A stretch of 64,000 bases of DNA from Kitasatospora sp. NBC_00240 (GCF_026342405.1 NZ_JAPEMU010000001.1:1798001-1862000), one strand, 5' to 3'; positions 11,201 to 18,326 are shown, counted from the stretch's first letter. The notes: a model not told the origin generated them from the sequence alone. Translations and numbers: made by a program.

Positions 11201-11897
11201 CGGCTCCACGACCCAGTGGTACTTCCATGACCAGCTCGGCTCCACCCGCGCCCTCACCGACGCGACCGGAAACGTGTGCGCTACCTACGCCTACACTCCC
11301 CATGGCGTGGTGAGCGCCCACACCGGGGCAACGGCCGCACTCCAGTACGCCGGACAGTACACGGACCCGGAGAGCTCCCTCGTCTACCTTCGAGCGCGCT
11401 ATTACGACCCGGCGACCGCGCAGTTCCTCACCGTCGACCCCGCCGTCCAGCAGACGCTCAGCGCTTACGGCTACGGCGCCGGTGATCCCCTCAACCAGAC
11501 CGACCCGTCCGGCCTGTTCGGCTGGGGCAACATCACCAAGTTCGTCCATGACCACACCGATGTCATCTCACAGATCAACTCCGTGGCCACGGCCGTGACC
11601 GCGGTGGCCGGGACCGTCGCGGTGGGATGTGCCGTCCTCGGGCTGCTGCCCTGCGCCGGTGTCGCCGGCGTGATCTCGCGAGTCGGACTGGCTGTCACAA
11701 CGATCACGGAGGTAGCCCTCGTCATCGACAAATGCACCTACGGCAGCGGCTGGGACTGCGGCAAGGAGGCTGCCTACCTGACCGCGGATGTCGCCACAGC
11801 CGGCGGCTTCCCCGCCGTCATGAACGGGCTGCGGGGGGCGAAGCCCGTCGCGGTCGAAGGATCCCTGGCCGCCTGGAAGAAGATCTGCGGCGGATGA
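5250..11897 (+). CDS. giant secreted RHS-repeat protein with lysozyme-like domain
   Basis: A 2215-residue protein starting at ATG 5250 after GAGAGAG. A Sec signal peptide ends near residue 35 (PPARA). Residues about 50-380 look like a beta-propeller, followed by an Ala/Pro linker. Residues about 420-740 hold a lysozyme-like transglycosylase segment with candidate catalytic Glu504 (VAQESNYS) and GYGLGQIT at 545-552. Residues about 830-980 resemble the golvesin C-terminal domain. From about 1011 there is a DUF6531-like entry (GDPVDTSTGYFG), then dozens of YD repeats. The RHS core lies at about 1991-2064 (FHDQLGSTRAL ... ARYYDPATAQFLTVDP). The last 128 residues after DPSGLFG are hydrophobic and carry no toxin motif that I recognise. 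RHS proteins form shells that enclose C-terminal effectors. This one may be a wall-remodelling or contact-dependent protein exported beside the adjacent ABC system. Confidence 0.9.
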   Translation: MYRHPRPALGIPGTALLTMALVAGGLSAVSPPARADSPKAPSATSAAESNLGPAQDVLLNGWGDDAGYHLDVATGAGGYHWNEIALLRPGSIEDASWTGYQCVSGDGKFAAVAVLPAGAVNLAEARDHGAFAYSVDLTAGTVKPVASGVALKYHSPGCGVARTAEFTVNPGSDQRTTQVLTVDLPSGTIKESGTVAGQVTSVVPTPDGPVGAQGAALVKIPPSSPDAKPVEPVTLAQVDGLAYDLRPTADGAVAFAVQKDGKSTSSLMRAKDGKVSALGEGPTATLRLMQGRAGQPVALGATKLDAKSGLRNVSTGKLPLGTAEVSLDGGAVLGAGPQTTASAPLVVSTAKDTLLKRDAPGASAPVSSSLPAAAPAAAGEPAPPAAGAKSAQAAPDAKAPEGAAALAAPMATAAAATPKCAVDRLAENRQVMQPGTAQVSWAVEMAEQGLLTGSTYTRPAGFANLGLAAYAPNSDFARVPLKHPAGDSFDSVPRSLYQAIVAQESNYSQASWHALPGISGGALVGDYYGAGGSISHMDYSKGDCGYGLGQITSGMSKGDTSYSVNGQTKIGVDYQENVAAGLVILEKTWNQLYDAGITVNGGNPRYLENWYLAAWAYNSGIQPTAAFGNTTGCVPGPTCTSSEGNWGLGWANNPRNPDYPPTRAPYLKTSYADASHPASWPYQERIMGWIGQPILRFNQPGYAKPDYHGGKTWLQIPAVTSFCTADNHCDPTGATNAKYCTLTSLQCWWHQAVTTIPDCATTCATSSYSVGAGSTEPAVVKPHPHPPTCSLDSAKVGNAGYGAPIIVDEAQTQPPLNLVGCGSPPNWSQGGSFSYAYGTNAAGDPIGAIDTHQLGAGFGGHILFTHTEDGSNPDLINTGTWTPNLPKLQYYKIKLHLPSTAATATNVVYTINPGGGVAPWKIRVNQNWGTEEWVTIGTFAMQNGGNVKLTNKSEVSGAGNINYADYDVAYDAVAFIPMGGTPGQPIGGPPGVKDAPKGSNPSFIQCGCARRTAGDPVDTSTGYFGDQFTDLTTPGRGTPLNFTRSYASALADPSGPNGSLAVDGPFGWGWTYSYNLSASTDGATGNVTVKQEDGSEVTFVNTAGVYAPSAPRYNATLTKSGSTYTFTRKSKEIFTFDAGNGRLLAETDLSGSKASPAYATTMGYDGNGHLHTVTDPGGRAYTLTWTGSHITGLSDGAGRQITYGYDADGNLTDVYGVGTTRTPTLKDDDHFQYGYTANHLVNSMRWPAQFGSTATPTPVVAMTYDSAGRVLVQTDQLGHATTFTYGPDSGGNLVAGQTLVTDPAGHKTLYTYQNGLLQSETKGYGSADAGTTSYAYDPVSLGVTAATDPNGNLQTFTYDDRGNLTSASDARGFTTVKSYDSKDNLRLIIDPAGLQSTFNYDEAGHIATAGGTNSADDGHGLLTSTVQQPVDQSLPARTTNTYYDDAAHPGDVTRLVDARGNVARKSYDTTGAVTSATDETGKVTRYGYDSTRGLLTSEVSPVGTAAGTLPGCTPPAKGCTTYAYDIRGNRTTATDPMGKATSSTFDANSRRITGTDANGLVTHYDYDDAGHQTAVTRPDSTKTKTVYNPDGTVQQTVDGAQVVTSYEYDAQARQTKRTDPAGRASLTTYDPAGLRRTATDPSGRVTTFTYGPSGQPSAVAYSDTGTPGVTDIEYDAAGRQVLMTDGTGTSRRAYNAFGQLTSQADGAGSTVGYGYDENGNQTALTYPGTAQTVTRTFDKANRLSTVKDWNSKSTTFGYDDDGHWLSTVFPNGTTATTSLNDAAQPLSDSLTKSGVTVASVAYTRDDGGRVSGETPASLPGSPQTYQYTPLSQLKSATTGATTTGYTYDQADNPLQVGAVTQTFDTANQLCWGTSATAPGGPACAAPPAGATTYTYDPQGNRTKSDNGTAATNYSYDQANRLSSLSTGATTAAFTYNGSGLRTRKTVGTTTTDYVWDSSEIANLLSDGSTSYLYGPEGAPIEQITGSTTQWYFHDQLGSTRALTDATGNVCATYAYTPHGVVSAHTGATAALQYAGQYTDPESSLVYLRARYYDPATAQFLTVDPAVQQTLSAYGYGAGDPLNQTDPSGLFGWGNITKFVHDHTDVISQINSVATAVTAVAGTVAVGCAVLGLLPCAGVAGVISRVGLAVTTITEVALVIDKCTYGSGWDCGKEAAYLTADVATAGGFPAVMNGLRGAKPVAVEGSLAAWKKICGG

Positions 11898-11898
11898 C

Positions 11899-11936
11899 GC
11901 TCAGCTCCCGGGTCCTCCCGGGCCCGGGAGCTGAGC
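11899..11936 (+). terminator. hairpin terminator after the RHS gene
   Basis: A perfect 14-bp inverted repeat (GCTCAGCTCCCGGG and its complement) with a 10-base loop starts one base after the RHS stop codon. There is no T-tract, as is usual for Streptomyces terminators. Confidence 0.65.
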
Positions 11937-12007
11937 AGGACGCCCCGACCGGCGCACTGACCGGCGAAAGAGGTCAGCTGTAGGATCCCCGGAAACGGTC
12001 GGCTCGG

Positions 12008-12041
12008 TGCGGCGGAGCCCCCGCGTGGAGGCTCCGCCGCA
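12008..12041 (+). promoter_or_regulatory. hairpin upstream of short ORF and membrane protein
   Basis: A perfect 12-bp inverted repeat (TGCGGCGGAGCC and its complement, 10-base loop) ends four bases before the AGGGGG ribosome-binding site of the nine-codon reading frame at 12061. It could be a second terminator or a leader structure that controls access to that site. Confidence 0.4.
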
Positions 12042-12060
12042 ACCAGGGGGATCGGCCCAA

Positions 12061-12090
12061 ATGAACCAGCTACCAATGGATTTGATATGA
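12061..12090 (+). CDS. nine-codon upstream ORF
   Basis: ATG at 12061 is 10 bases after AGGGGG (12045-12050), which is good spacing. The frame encodes nine residues (MNQLPMDLI) and ends in TGA at 12088-12090. The next codon in the same frame is the ATG of the membrane protein gene, which has no good ribosome-binding site of its own. This suggests translational coupling through the short frame, or a nonsense mutation that cut the original N-terminus. Confidence 0.35.
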   Translation: MNQLPMDLI

Positions 12091-12567
12091 ATGCCCGAAC
12101 CCGTTGAGGCCAGCCGGACGATCACGGTCCGGCCAGGCCTCCTTCCGCTGCTCATCGCGTCGCTGACCGGACTGCTCATCTCCCTGCCGAAAGCACTGCT
12201 GGAGAGTGGAGCGCTCACAACCTTCTGCTACGCACTGGCCGTCGCGGTCAGCGCGGGCATCCCACTGCTGGCACTGATGCTGCGGATCACCGTCGCGCCC
12301 GCTGTGGTCACTGTCCGCAAGGGTTTCGGGCAGGTCTCGATCCCGGTCTCCCGGCTGGCGAGCGTCTGTGCCGAAGCCCCCCGGGCCAAAGGTGCATCCA
12401 TATTGGTTCTGAAGGACGATGGGGGCACCGAGTGGCGGGTGCCTCTGCTCGCTGTGCGCCCGGGGCGCCGCCGGTTGCTCGTCAACACCCTGGAAAGGGT
12501 CGCAGCTCCCGGAGTCGTCCGCCGGGACGGTCCCATGAACGACCTGCTCGGTGCAGCGAGCAACTGA
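12091..12567 (+). CDS. small membrane protein beside the RHS gene
   Basis: A 158-residue protein of no family I recognise. Two hydrophobic helices (about residues 16-32 and 42-66) form a hairpin that is followed by a soluble, beta-rich part (VVTVRKGFGQVSIPV ... EWRVPLLAVRPGRRRLLV) resembling the PH-like domains of small actinobacterial membrane proteins. Its position directly after an RHS gene is where immunity proteins of polymorphic toxins are normally encoded. That role is only positional inference, since the RHS tip shows no clear toxin. The gene converges on pirin, with 16 bases between the stops. Confidence 0.6.
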   Translation: MPEPVEASRTITVRPGLLPLLIASLTGLLISLPKALLESGALTTFCYALAVAVSAGIPLLALMLRITVAPAVVTVRKGFGQVSIPVSRLASVCAEAPRAKGASILVLKDDGGTEWRVPLLAVRPGRRRLLVNTLERVAAPGVVRRDGPMNDLLGAASN

Positions 12568-12583
12568 CCCGTCGAGCTCCGGC

Positions 12584-13543
12584 TCAGCGTGCCCGGCCCC
12601 GTGGCTTCAGGGCCCCGGCCGGCAGCGGTGGAGCGGCCAGCCGGGCACCGTCGTAGCCGTGCACCTCGCCGAAGCGGGGGCCGGACATCCAGTCCTCGCG
12701 GGCCTGCCTGATGTCCTCGTCGGACCGTCCGATGAAGTTCCACCACATCACGATCTCCTCCTCGAACGGTTCGCCGCCCAGAAGCAGGATCGCGCTGTCC
12801 GTCCGCGCCAGCAGGGGGAGTTCGGTGCGGCCGCAGCCGAGGTAGAGGATGGAGCCGGGCTCGACCCGGACGCCGTCCACGTCGACGCTGCCGGTCATCG
12901 CCAGGACGGCGTACTCGAAGTCGCGCTCCAGCGGCAGGCGCAGTTCGGCGCCCTCGGTGAGGGCGAGGTCGGCGCCGACCAGGGGGGTGTGGGCGGTGCC
13001 GGGGGAGGTGGCGCCGTCCAGGGTGCCCATGATGACGGTGCTGCGCAGGCCCGCGGCGGTGACCTTCGGCAGCTCGCTGTGGTGCTCGAAGGCGGGGGCG
13101 GTGTGGCGGTCGCTGTCCGGCAGGGCGACCCAGAGCTGGGCGCCGTGCAGCAGGCGGGCGTGCTCGTGCGGGGACTCCTCGGAGTGCGAGATCGCCCGGC
13201 CGGAGGTCATCAGGCCCAGTTCGTACGGGCGGACGGTCTGCAGGCTGCCGAGGCTGTCGCGGTGCAGCACCTCGCCCTCGTGCAGCCAGCTGACGGTCTG
13301 CAGGCCCATGTGCGGGTGCGGGGGCACCTGCATGCCGGGTTCGTCGGCGATGTCGTCGGGGCCGTAGTGGTCGACGAAGCACCAGGCGCCGACCATCCGC
13401 CGTCCGAGGTTGGGCAGCAGCCGGCGCACCTCGGTGCTCCCGCCGAGCCTGACCTGACGTCCGGTCAGCAGCTCCTTGACCGGCCCGGTGCTGGCTTCGC
13501 CGCCGCAGCGGGTCGCGGAGGGTTTGAGGTCGAGATTGCTCAT
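12584..13543 (-). CDS. pirin family protein
   Basis: A 319-residue bicupin of the pirin family. The start at ATG 13543 follows GTGGAA at good spacing. The metal-binding signature is intact: His76 and His78 in PHPHMG, and His120 and Glu122 in SHSEES, matching the two-histidine and His-Glu ligands of known pirins. The C-terminal half carries the second cupin and the conserved GEPFEEEIVMWWNF stretch. Known pirins bind iron and act as quercetin dioxygenases or redox-sensing regulators; which applies here cannot be read from the sequence. Confidence 0.9.
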   Translation of the reverse strand: MSNLDLKPSATRCGGEASTGPVKELLTGRQVRLGGSTEVRRLLPNLGRRMVGAWCFVDHYGPDDIADEPGMQVPPHPHMGLQTVSWLHEGEVLHRDSLGSLQTVRPYELGLMTSGRAISHSEESPHEHARLLHGAQLWVALPDSDRHTAPAFEHHSELPKVTAAGLRSTVIMGTLDGATSPGTAHTPLVGADLALTEGAELRLPLERDFEYAVLAMTGSVDVDGVRVEPGSILYLGCGRTELPLLARTDSAILLLGGEPFEEEIVMWWNFIGRSDEDIRQAREDWMSGPRFGEVHGYDGARLAAPPLPAGALKPRGRAR

Positions 13544-13676
13544 GTCGGTTCCACCCGTAGGGGTCGGGGCCGGCTCGCACCGGAGTTCCGTACGATCATC
13601 CGTCAGGCGGCGTGGATCACGAAGCACCGGGCCGGACGGCGGGGCCGGCCCCGAGAAGTCATCACCGGTGACCAGG

Positions 13677-14618
13677 TCAGGTGGGCTGTCCCGCCAGGGC
13701 GCGGCCGAGGAAGGACATGGCGTCCGGCAGCACCCGCCGCCAGAACCCCCCGCTGTGCTCGCCGGGCGGGAAGTGCGCCCGGGTGGCGTGCGGGGCCAGC
13801 CGGCGGGCCGCGTCGCAGAACGGGTCCTCGGTACCGCACCAGACGCCGAGCGGGCTGCCGAGCGGCTGGTCGAGGTGCAGCAGCGGCTCGTACTCGCGCC
13901 ACTCGGCCTCGTCGCGGAAGACCTCGACGGCCTTGGCGTCCGGCCAGGTGCGGAACACGGCGGGGCTGAGCGCGGCGACCGGGCCGAAGCCCTTGCCCCG
14001 GTTTCGGGCGTAGTTGAGGGCCCCGAAGCCGCCCATCGAGATGCCCATCGCGCCGCCGGGCGGGCGCAGGCCCTGTTCGGCGAGCCAGCCCGGAAGCTCG
14101 TCCAGCAGCATCCGCTGCGGGTCGTCCCCGGTGGTGGTTCGGCGCCAGTAGCTGGCGTTGCCGCCGTCCACGGCGACGACGGCGAACGGCGGGACGCCGG
14201 CCGCCACCGCCGCCGAGAGGAACTCCGGCACCCCGGTCTCCACCATCGTCCGCGCGGTGGCGCCGCGCCCGTGCAGGGCGAGGCAGACCGGCAGATCGGC
14301 CGCCCGGTGCACACCGGGCGGGGTCATCGTGATCAGCCGTACGGTGGTGCCGCGCGCCGCCGAGCGCCGGTCCTCGGTGTGCAGCGGGCCGGCGGTGGCC
14401 GCCGGCAGGACGCCGTCGGGGCCGGTCAGGCCGAGGGCCCGGCGCAGCCGTGCGCCGCCGGGCAGGACGTCCTCGGCCATCGCCACTCCGGTGCCGGCCG
14501 CCGCCACGGCCAGGGCGCCGGCCCCGGCGGCGGCCCGTAGCAGCATGCGCCGGCTCGGCCGGCCGGTCCGCTCCCCCGCGGTGCCCGCATCGTCCTCGAC
14601 CGTCTCCCCGCGACCCAC
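13677..14618 (-). CDS. Tat-exported esterase (alpha/beta-hydrolase fold)
   Basis: A 313-residue protein starting at GTG 14618, chosen because GGGGGAG lies six bases upstream (a GTG at 14693 would add 25 residues without a better site). A twin-arginine signal (RPSRRMLL, Arg23-Arg24) precedes a hydrophobic Ala-rich segment. The mature protein has the oxyanion-loop HGRG, the nucleophile elbow G-I-S-M-G-G with Ser194, a candidate acid in GTEDPF and a candidate His in EHSGGFW. It is like the esterase D/mycolyltransferase-related secreted esterases of actinomycetes. The substrate is unknown. Confidence 0.85.
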   Translation of the reverse strand: MGRGETVEDDAGTAGERTGRPSRRMLLRAAAGAGALAVAAAGTGVAMAEDVLPGGARLRRALGLTGPDGVLPAATAGPLHTEDRRSAARGTTVRLITMTPPGVHRAADLPVCLALHGRGATARTMVETGVPEFLSAAVAAGVPPFAVVAVDGGNASYWRRTTTGDDPQRMLLDELPGWLAEQGLRPPGGAMGISMGGFGALNYARNRGKGFGPVAALSPAVFRTWPDAKAVEVFRDEAEWREYEPLLHLDQPLGSPLGVWCGTEDPFCDAARRLAPHATRAHFPPGEHSGGFWRRVLPDAMSFLGRALAGQPT

Positions 14619-14763
14619 AGCGCTCTCCCCCTTCGACGGTGAGTCACCAAGGCTAGGAGGGTGCTGGTCCGGGGTCGGTGCCACCCCGGTCACAGGTGAT
14701 CGACAACTCCGGCACCGCGGCCTGCGGGCCCGGCCGCCAGGACCGGGCCCGCAGGCGGGGCCG

Positions 14764-15447
14764 TCAGTGGCGGCAGGCCCAGGAGGCGCCGGCCGTCGCC
14801 CGCTCCGCCTGGGCGCGCAGGGCCCGGACGGCCTCGGCCGGGTCCTCGGCGCCGTAGACGGCCGAGCCGGCCACGAAGACGTCGGCGCCGGCCTCGGCGC
14901 AGCGCTCGATGGTGTTGACCGCGACGCCGCCGTCGACCTGGAGCCAGAGGTCCAGGTCGTACTTGGCGATCAGCTCCCGGGTGCGGCGGATCTTGGGCAG
15001 CATGATGTCGAGGAAGGCCTGACCGCCGAAGCCGGGCTCGACGGTCATGATCAGCACCATGTCGAGTTCGGGCAGCAGGTCCTCGTAGGGCTCGATCGGG
15101 GTGCCGGGCTTGAGGGCCATCGACGCGCGGGCGCCCTTGGCGCGGATCTCCCGGGCCAGGCGGACGGGCGCGGCGGCGGCCTCGACGTGGAAGGTCACCG
15201 AGCCGGCGCCCGCCTCGACGTACTGCGGGGCCCAGCGGTCCGGGTCCTCGATCATCAGGTGCAGGTCGAGCGGGGTGTCGGTGGCACGCGCGAGGGACTC
15301 GACCACCGGGACGCCCAGCGTGAGGTTGGGCACGAAGTGGTTGTCCATCACATCGACGTGCAGCCAGTCCGCGCCCCGGACGGCCTCGGCCTCCTCGGCC
15401 AGGCGCGCGAAGTCGGCCGACAGGATGCTGGGGTTGATCTGCGCCAT
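14764..15447 (-). CDS. ribulose-phosphate 3-epimerase
   Basis: Interconverts D-ribulose 5-phosphate and D-xylulose 5-phosphate in the pentose phosphate pathway. The 227-residue TIM barrel has the expected metal and active-site signatures: SILSADF near the N-terminus, [12 protein letters not shown] (His30, Asp32), DLHLMIEDP (His63), TVEPGFGGQ and the LQVDGGV aspartate. Start MAQINPS at 15447 has AAGG eight bases upstream; GTG 15462 is an alternative. In many actinobacteria rpe lies close to rsmB and fmt; here about 27.8 kb of other genes separates them. Confidence 0.95.
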   Translation of the reverse strand: MAQINPSILSADFARLAEEAEAVRGADWLHVDVMDNHFVPNLTLGVPVVESLARATDTPLDLHLMIEDPDRWAPQYVEAGAGSVTFHVEAAAAPVRLAREIRAKGARASMALKPGTPIEPYEDLLPELDMVLIMTVEPGFGGQAFLDIMLPKIRRTRELIAKYDLDLWLQVDGGVAVNTIERCAEAGADVFVAGSAVYGAEDPAEAVRALRAQAERATAGASWACRH

Positions 15448-15625
15448 TTCCGATGCCTTCACAGCTGGACCAGGGTGCCGGGAGCGGGCACCTCGGCCAC
15501 ATCATCCCCCGGTCGGGCGGGCGGTGGCACACGGCGATACGCCCCCGTGACCCGCATCACACCGTATGCGCGCTATCGTGACGGCCGCCGTGGTCCCGTC
15601 CCCGTCCCTCCGAGGAAGGTTGCAG

Positions 15626-16483
15626 ATGGCCGAGTTGGTCCATCCCGCCCGCGCGTTGTGGTGGCTCTTCGAGCCGGTGCACGCCGTCACCTACTTCTCC
15701 CCCGAGGGGAGGGCCGCCTACGAGGCGGCCGGGCTGCGCGGCGGCTGGCGCGGCTACTTCGCCGGACGGGCGGCGCCGTTGGGCGCGGTGGACGCTCCAC
15801 CGGTGATCGCCGCCTTCTTCAACTTCGCTCCGAGCATGGTGGAGCGGGCCCTGCCCGACGTGTGGACCAGGGCCACCCCGGAGGCCGCGCTGGAGGCCCG
15901 GGCGGCGGGCGCCGCCGCGGCGCTGGGGCGGCTGCTGGAGCACGTCGAGCCGGGCCGGATCGAGCGGGTGGTGACCCAGTTGGAGCGGGCCGCCGCCGGG
16001 CTGGACTGCGCGGGGCGGGTGCTGGCCTCGGCCAACGCGGCGCTGCCCCGGCCCGAGGGCCTGCTGGCACGGCTCTGGCAGGCCGCCACGGTCATGCGCG
16101 AGCACCGCGGGGACGGGCACGTGGCGGCCCTGGTCGCCGCCGGGCTGGACGGGTGCGAGGCCCTGGTGGTCCGATGTTCGCTGGACGTCCAGCGGGACGA
16201 GCTGCAGCCCTACCGCGGCTGGACGGACGAGGAGTGGGACGCGGCCACCGAGCGGCTGGTCGAGCGCGGCTGGCTGACCGCGCGGGGCACCGTCACGGAG
16301 TGCGGCCGGATCCGCCACCAGGCTCTGGAGGCCGCCACCGACCTCGCGGCGGCCCGGGTCTGGGAGGGCTACCCGCGCGCCCAGCTGGACCGGCTGGCCG
16401 CCGACCTCAAGCCCATCTCGGCGCTGTGCCGCACGGACCTGCCGCCGATCAACCCGATCGGGCTGCCCGCCGGCGCGGGCTGA
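15626..16483 (+). CDS. SCO6745/SalK-like family protein
   Basis: A 285-residue protein starting at ATG 15626 with GAGGAAGG seven bases upstream. It has the sequence style of the streptomycete SCO6745 (often labelled SalK) family: LWWLFEPVHAVTYFSPE at the N-terminus, GYFAGRAAPLG, then FNFAPSMVERALPDVW. A later segment (WDAATERLVERGWLTARGTVTECG) looks like a winged helix-turn-helix. The biochemical role of the family is not established to my knowledge. It converges on the C39-like gene. Confidence 0.75.
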   Translation: MAELVHPARALWWLFEPVHAVTYFSPEGRAAYEAAGLRGGWRGYFAGRAAPLGAVDAPPVIAAFFNFAPSMVERALPDVWTRATPEAALEARAAGAAAALGRLLEHVEPGRIERVVTQLERAAAGLDCAGRVLASANAALPRPEGLLARLWQAATVMREHRGDGHVAALVAAGLDGCEALVVRCSLDVQRDELQPYRGWTDEEWDAATERLVERGWLTARGTVTECGRIRHQALEAATDLAAARVWEGYPRAQLDRLAADLKPISALCRTDLPPINPIGLPAGAG

Positions 16484-16564
16484 TCACCGCTCGTCGGCCG
16501 GGGCGGCACCGGGCCGGGCCCGGGCGGGTGCCGCTGGTCGGGCCCGGGAAGGGCCGCGCGGCCT

Positions 16565-17212
16565 TCAGAGGTCGGCCGGGGCGGCGCCGTGCGGGCCGAG
16601 CACGATGCCCCGGCCGGCGTAGAAGCGCGGCAGATCCGTCCAGGGGACGCGGGCGAAGGCCTGCGACTCGCCGGCGAACCCGGACGGGTTGTGGATCACC
16701 AGCTCCCGTTCCGTCGCACCGACCGCCAGCACCAGGTGGCCGCCGCGGCGGGCCGGTTCGGGCCCCAGGGTGCGGACCGCCGGGTGCACCGAGGCCATCA
16801 CCAGCCGCCCGTCCGCCAGCAGTCGCGGTATGTCCTCGGCCGGCAGCTCCGGCCGGGACTCGGCGGCGAGCCCCCACCGCTCGGCGGCGTACGCGGCGAA
16901 CGGCGCGTGGACCAGGCCGTCCAGCCGCTCGCCGCGACGCACGTAGGCACCGGCCGCCAGGCATTCACCCGCAAGAGTGACGGCCGGCGGCGCGACGCCC
17001 CACCAGTGGTCCAGCGCCATCCGCAGGCAGGCCATGCCGCAGAGCCGCCAGGACCAGAATTCGTACTCCTCCTGCGTCGCCGCCCCGGACTGGCCCCACA
17101 GGGGGTCGTCGGCGGCGCTCAGCTTGCCCGCGATGATCTCCCGGACCAGCTCGGGGGACTCCCACTGGGAGTAGTAGGGCACCTGGTGGATGATCTCCGC
17201 GACGGTGGTCAT
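16565..17212 (-). CDS. C39-like papain-fold peptidase
   Basis: A 215-residue cytoplasmic-looking protein. Start MTTVAEI at 17212 is chosen over the 27-residue-longer frame, whose N-terminus is low-complexity. The segment WRLCGMACLRMAL places the candidate nucleophile at Cys58. GGHLVLAVG gives the candidate general base His159, and HNPSG (Asn175) takes the position of the usual third residue. This is the C39_2 type known from bacteriocin-leader peptidases and many orphan proteins. There is no ABC transporter and no double-glycine peptide nearby, so its substrate is unknown. Confidence 0.75.
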   Translation of the reverse strand: MTTVAEIIHQVPYYSQWESPELVREIIAGKLSAADDPLWGQSGAATQEEYEFWSWRLCGMACLRMALDHWWGVAPPAVTLAGECLAAGAYVRRGERLDGLVHAPFAAYAAERWGLAAESRPELPAEDIPRLLADGRLVMASVHPAVRTLGPEPARRGGHLVLAVGATERELVIHNPSGFAGESQAFARVPWTDLPRFYAGRGIVLGPHGAAPADL

Positions 17213-17236
17213 GGCCCGACCCTGCCACAGGCCGGC

Positions 17237-17291
17237 GCCGCCTTCCCGTCGAGAGCGCCCCGGACGGGGGCGCACCCGGTGGGAAGGCGGC
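17237..17291 (-). terminator. nested hairpin between aldo/keto reductase and C39-like gene
   Basis: An 11-bp inverted repeat (GCCGCCTTCCC at 17237-17247, GGGAAGGCGGC at 17281-17291) encloses a smaller hairpin around 17255-17273. It lies downstream of the reductase stop on the minus strand and probably terminates that gene. Confidence 0.45.
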
Positions 17292-17354
17292 ACGAAATCG
17301 CCCGGGCGCGCGGGGACGGGAGGGCGGCGCGGGTGCTCCCACGCCCCGGGACGG

Positions 17355-18326
17355 CTACCAGGCGTAGTCCTCCGGGGCGGTCCGGTGGCCGGGGAAGATC
17401 TCGTCCAGCCGGTCGAGGGTCTTCCGGTCCGGCGACACGTCCAGGGCGCGGACGGCGGCCAGCAGTTGCTCCGGCGTGCGCGGACCGACGATCGGGGCGG
17501 TCACCGCCGGGCGGGAGAGCAGCCAGGCCAGCGCCAGGTCGCCGGGCTCGTGGCCGAGCTCGGCGGCGAGGTCCTCATAGGCCTGGATCTGGTCCCGATG
17601 GGCGGCCAGTGCCTCGGCCTGGCGGTCCTGGCTGCGGCGTACCCCCTGGTGCTCCTTGCGGAGCACCCCGCCGAGCAGGCCGCCGTGCAGCGGGGACCAC
17701 GGGATCAGGCCGAGGCCGTAGTGCTGGGCGGCCGGGACGACCTCCAGTTCCACACTGCGTTCCAGCAGGTTGTAGCGCGACTGTTCGCTGGTCAGGCCGA
17801 GGAAGTTGCGGGCCCTGGCGGCCTCCTGGGCCTGGGCGATGTGCCAGCCGGCGAAGTTGCTGGAGCCGACATAGACGATCTTGCCCTGGGCGACCAGCAC
17901 CTCCATCGCCTGCCAGATCTCCTCCCAGGGCGTCTCCCGGTCGATGTGGTGCATCTGGTAGAGGTCGATGTAGTCGGTCTGCAGACGGCGCAGGCTGGCG
18001 TCGACCGCCCGGCGGATGTTGAGCGCGGAGAGCTTGCCCTCGTTGGGCCAGGTCCCGGTCTCGCCGTACAGCTTGGTGGCGAGCACCGTCCGCTCGCGGC
18101 GGCCGCCGCCCCGGGCGAACCAGCCGCCGATGATCTCCTCGGTACGGCCCCTGGTCCCGTGGCCGCCGTAGGTGTTGGCGGTGTCGAAGAAGTTGATGCC
18201 CTGTTCGTGGGCGGCGTCCATGATCCGGTGGGCGTCGGCCTCCTCGGTGTGCGGGCCGAAGTTCATGGTGCCCAGGCACAGGCGGGAGACGGTCAGGCCC
18301 GTACGGCCGAGGTGGGTGTACTCCAT
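17355..18326 (-). CDS. aldo/keto reductase
   Basis: A 323-residue NADPH-dependent oxidoreductase of the YajO/YghZ-like AKR branch. The catalytic tetrad is present: Asp48 (FFDTAN), Tyr53 (TYGG), Lys85 (ATKLYG) and His126 (YQMHHID). YVGSSNFAGWH, IPWSPL and the C-terminal nucleotide-binding stretch (PIVGPRTPEQL) follow as expected. ATG 18326 follows AAGGGTGG. It is divergent from the FHA-like gene, with a 238-base shared upstream region in which I see no clear operator. The substrate is not predictable. Confidence 0.92.
   Translation of the reverse strand: MEYTHLGRTGLTVSRLCLGTMNFGPHTEEADAHRIMDAAHEQGINFFDTANTYGGHGTRGRTEEIIGGWFARGGGRRERTVLATKLYGETGTWPNEGKLSALNIRRAVDASLRRLQTDYIDLYQMHHIDRETPWEEIWQAMEVLVAQGKIVYVGSSNFAGWHIAQAQEAARARNFLGLTSEQSRYNLLERSVELEVVPAAQHYGLGLIPWSPLHGGLLGGVLRKEHQGVRRSQDRQAEALAAHRDQIQAYEDLAAELGHEPGDLALAWLLSRPAVTAPIVGPRTPEQLLAAVRALDVSPDRKTLDRLDEIFPGHRTAPEDYAW

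Noticed and set aside
11508..11897. Known polymorphic-toxin domain at the RHS C-terminus
   Set aside because: No catalytic motif of common RHS toxins is visible. The segment is hydrophobic and short, so I left it as unknown.
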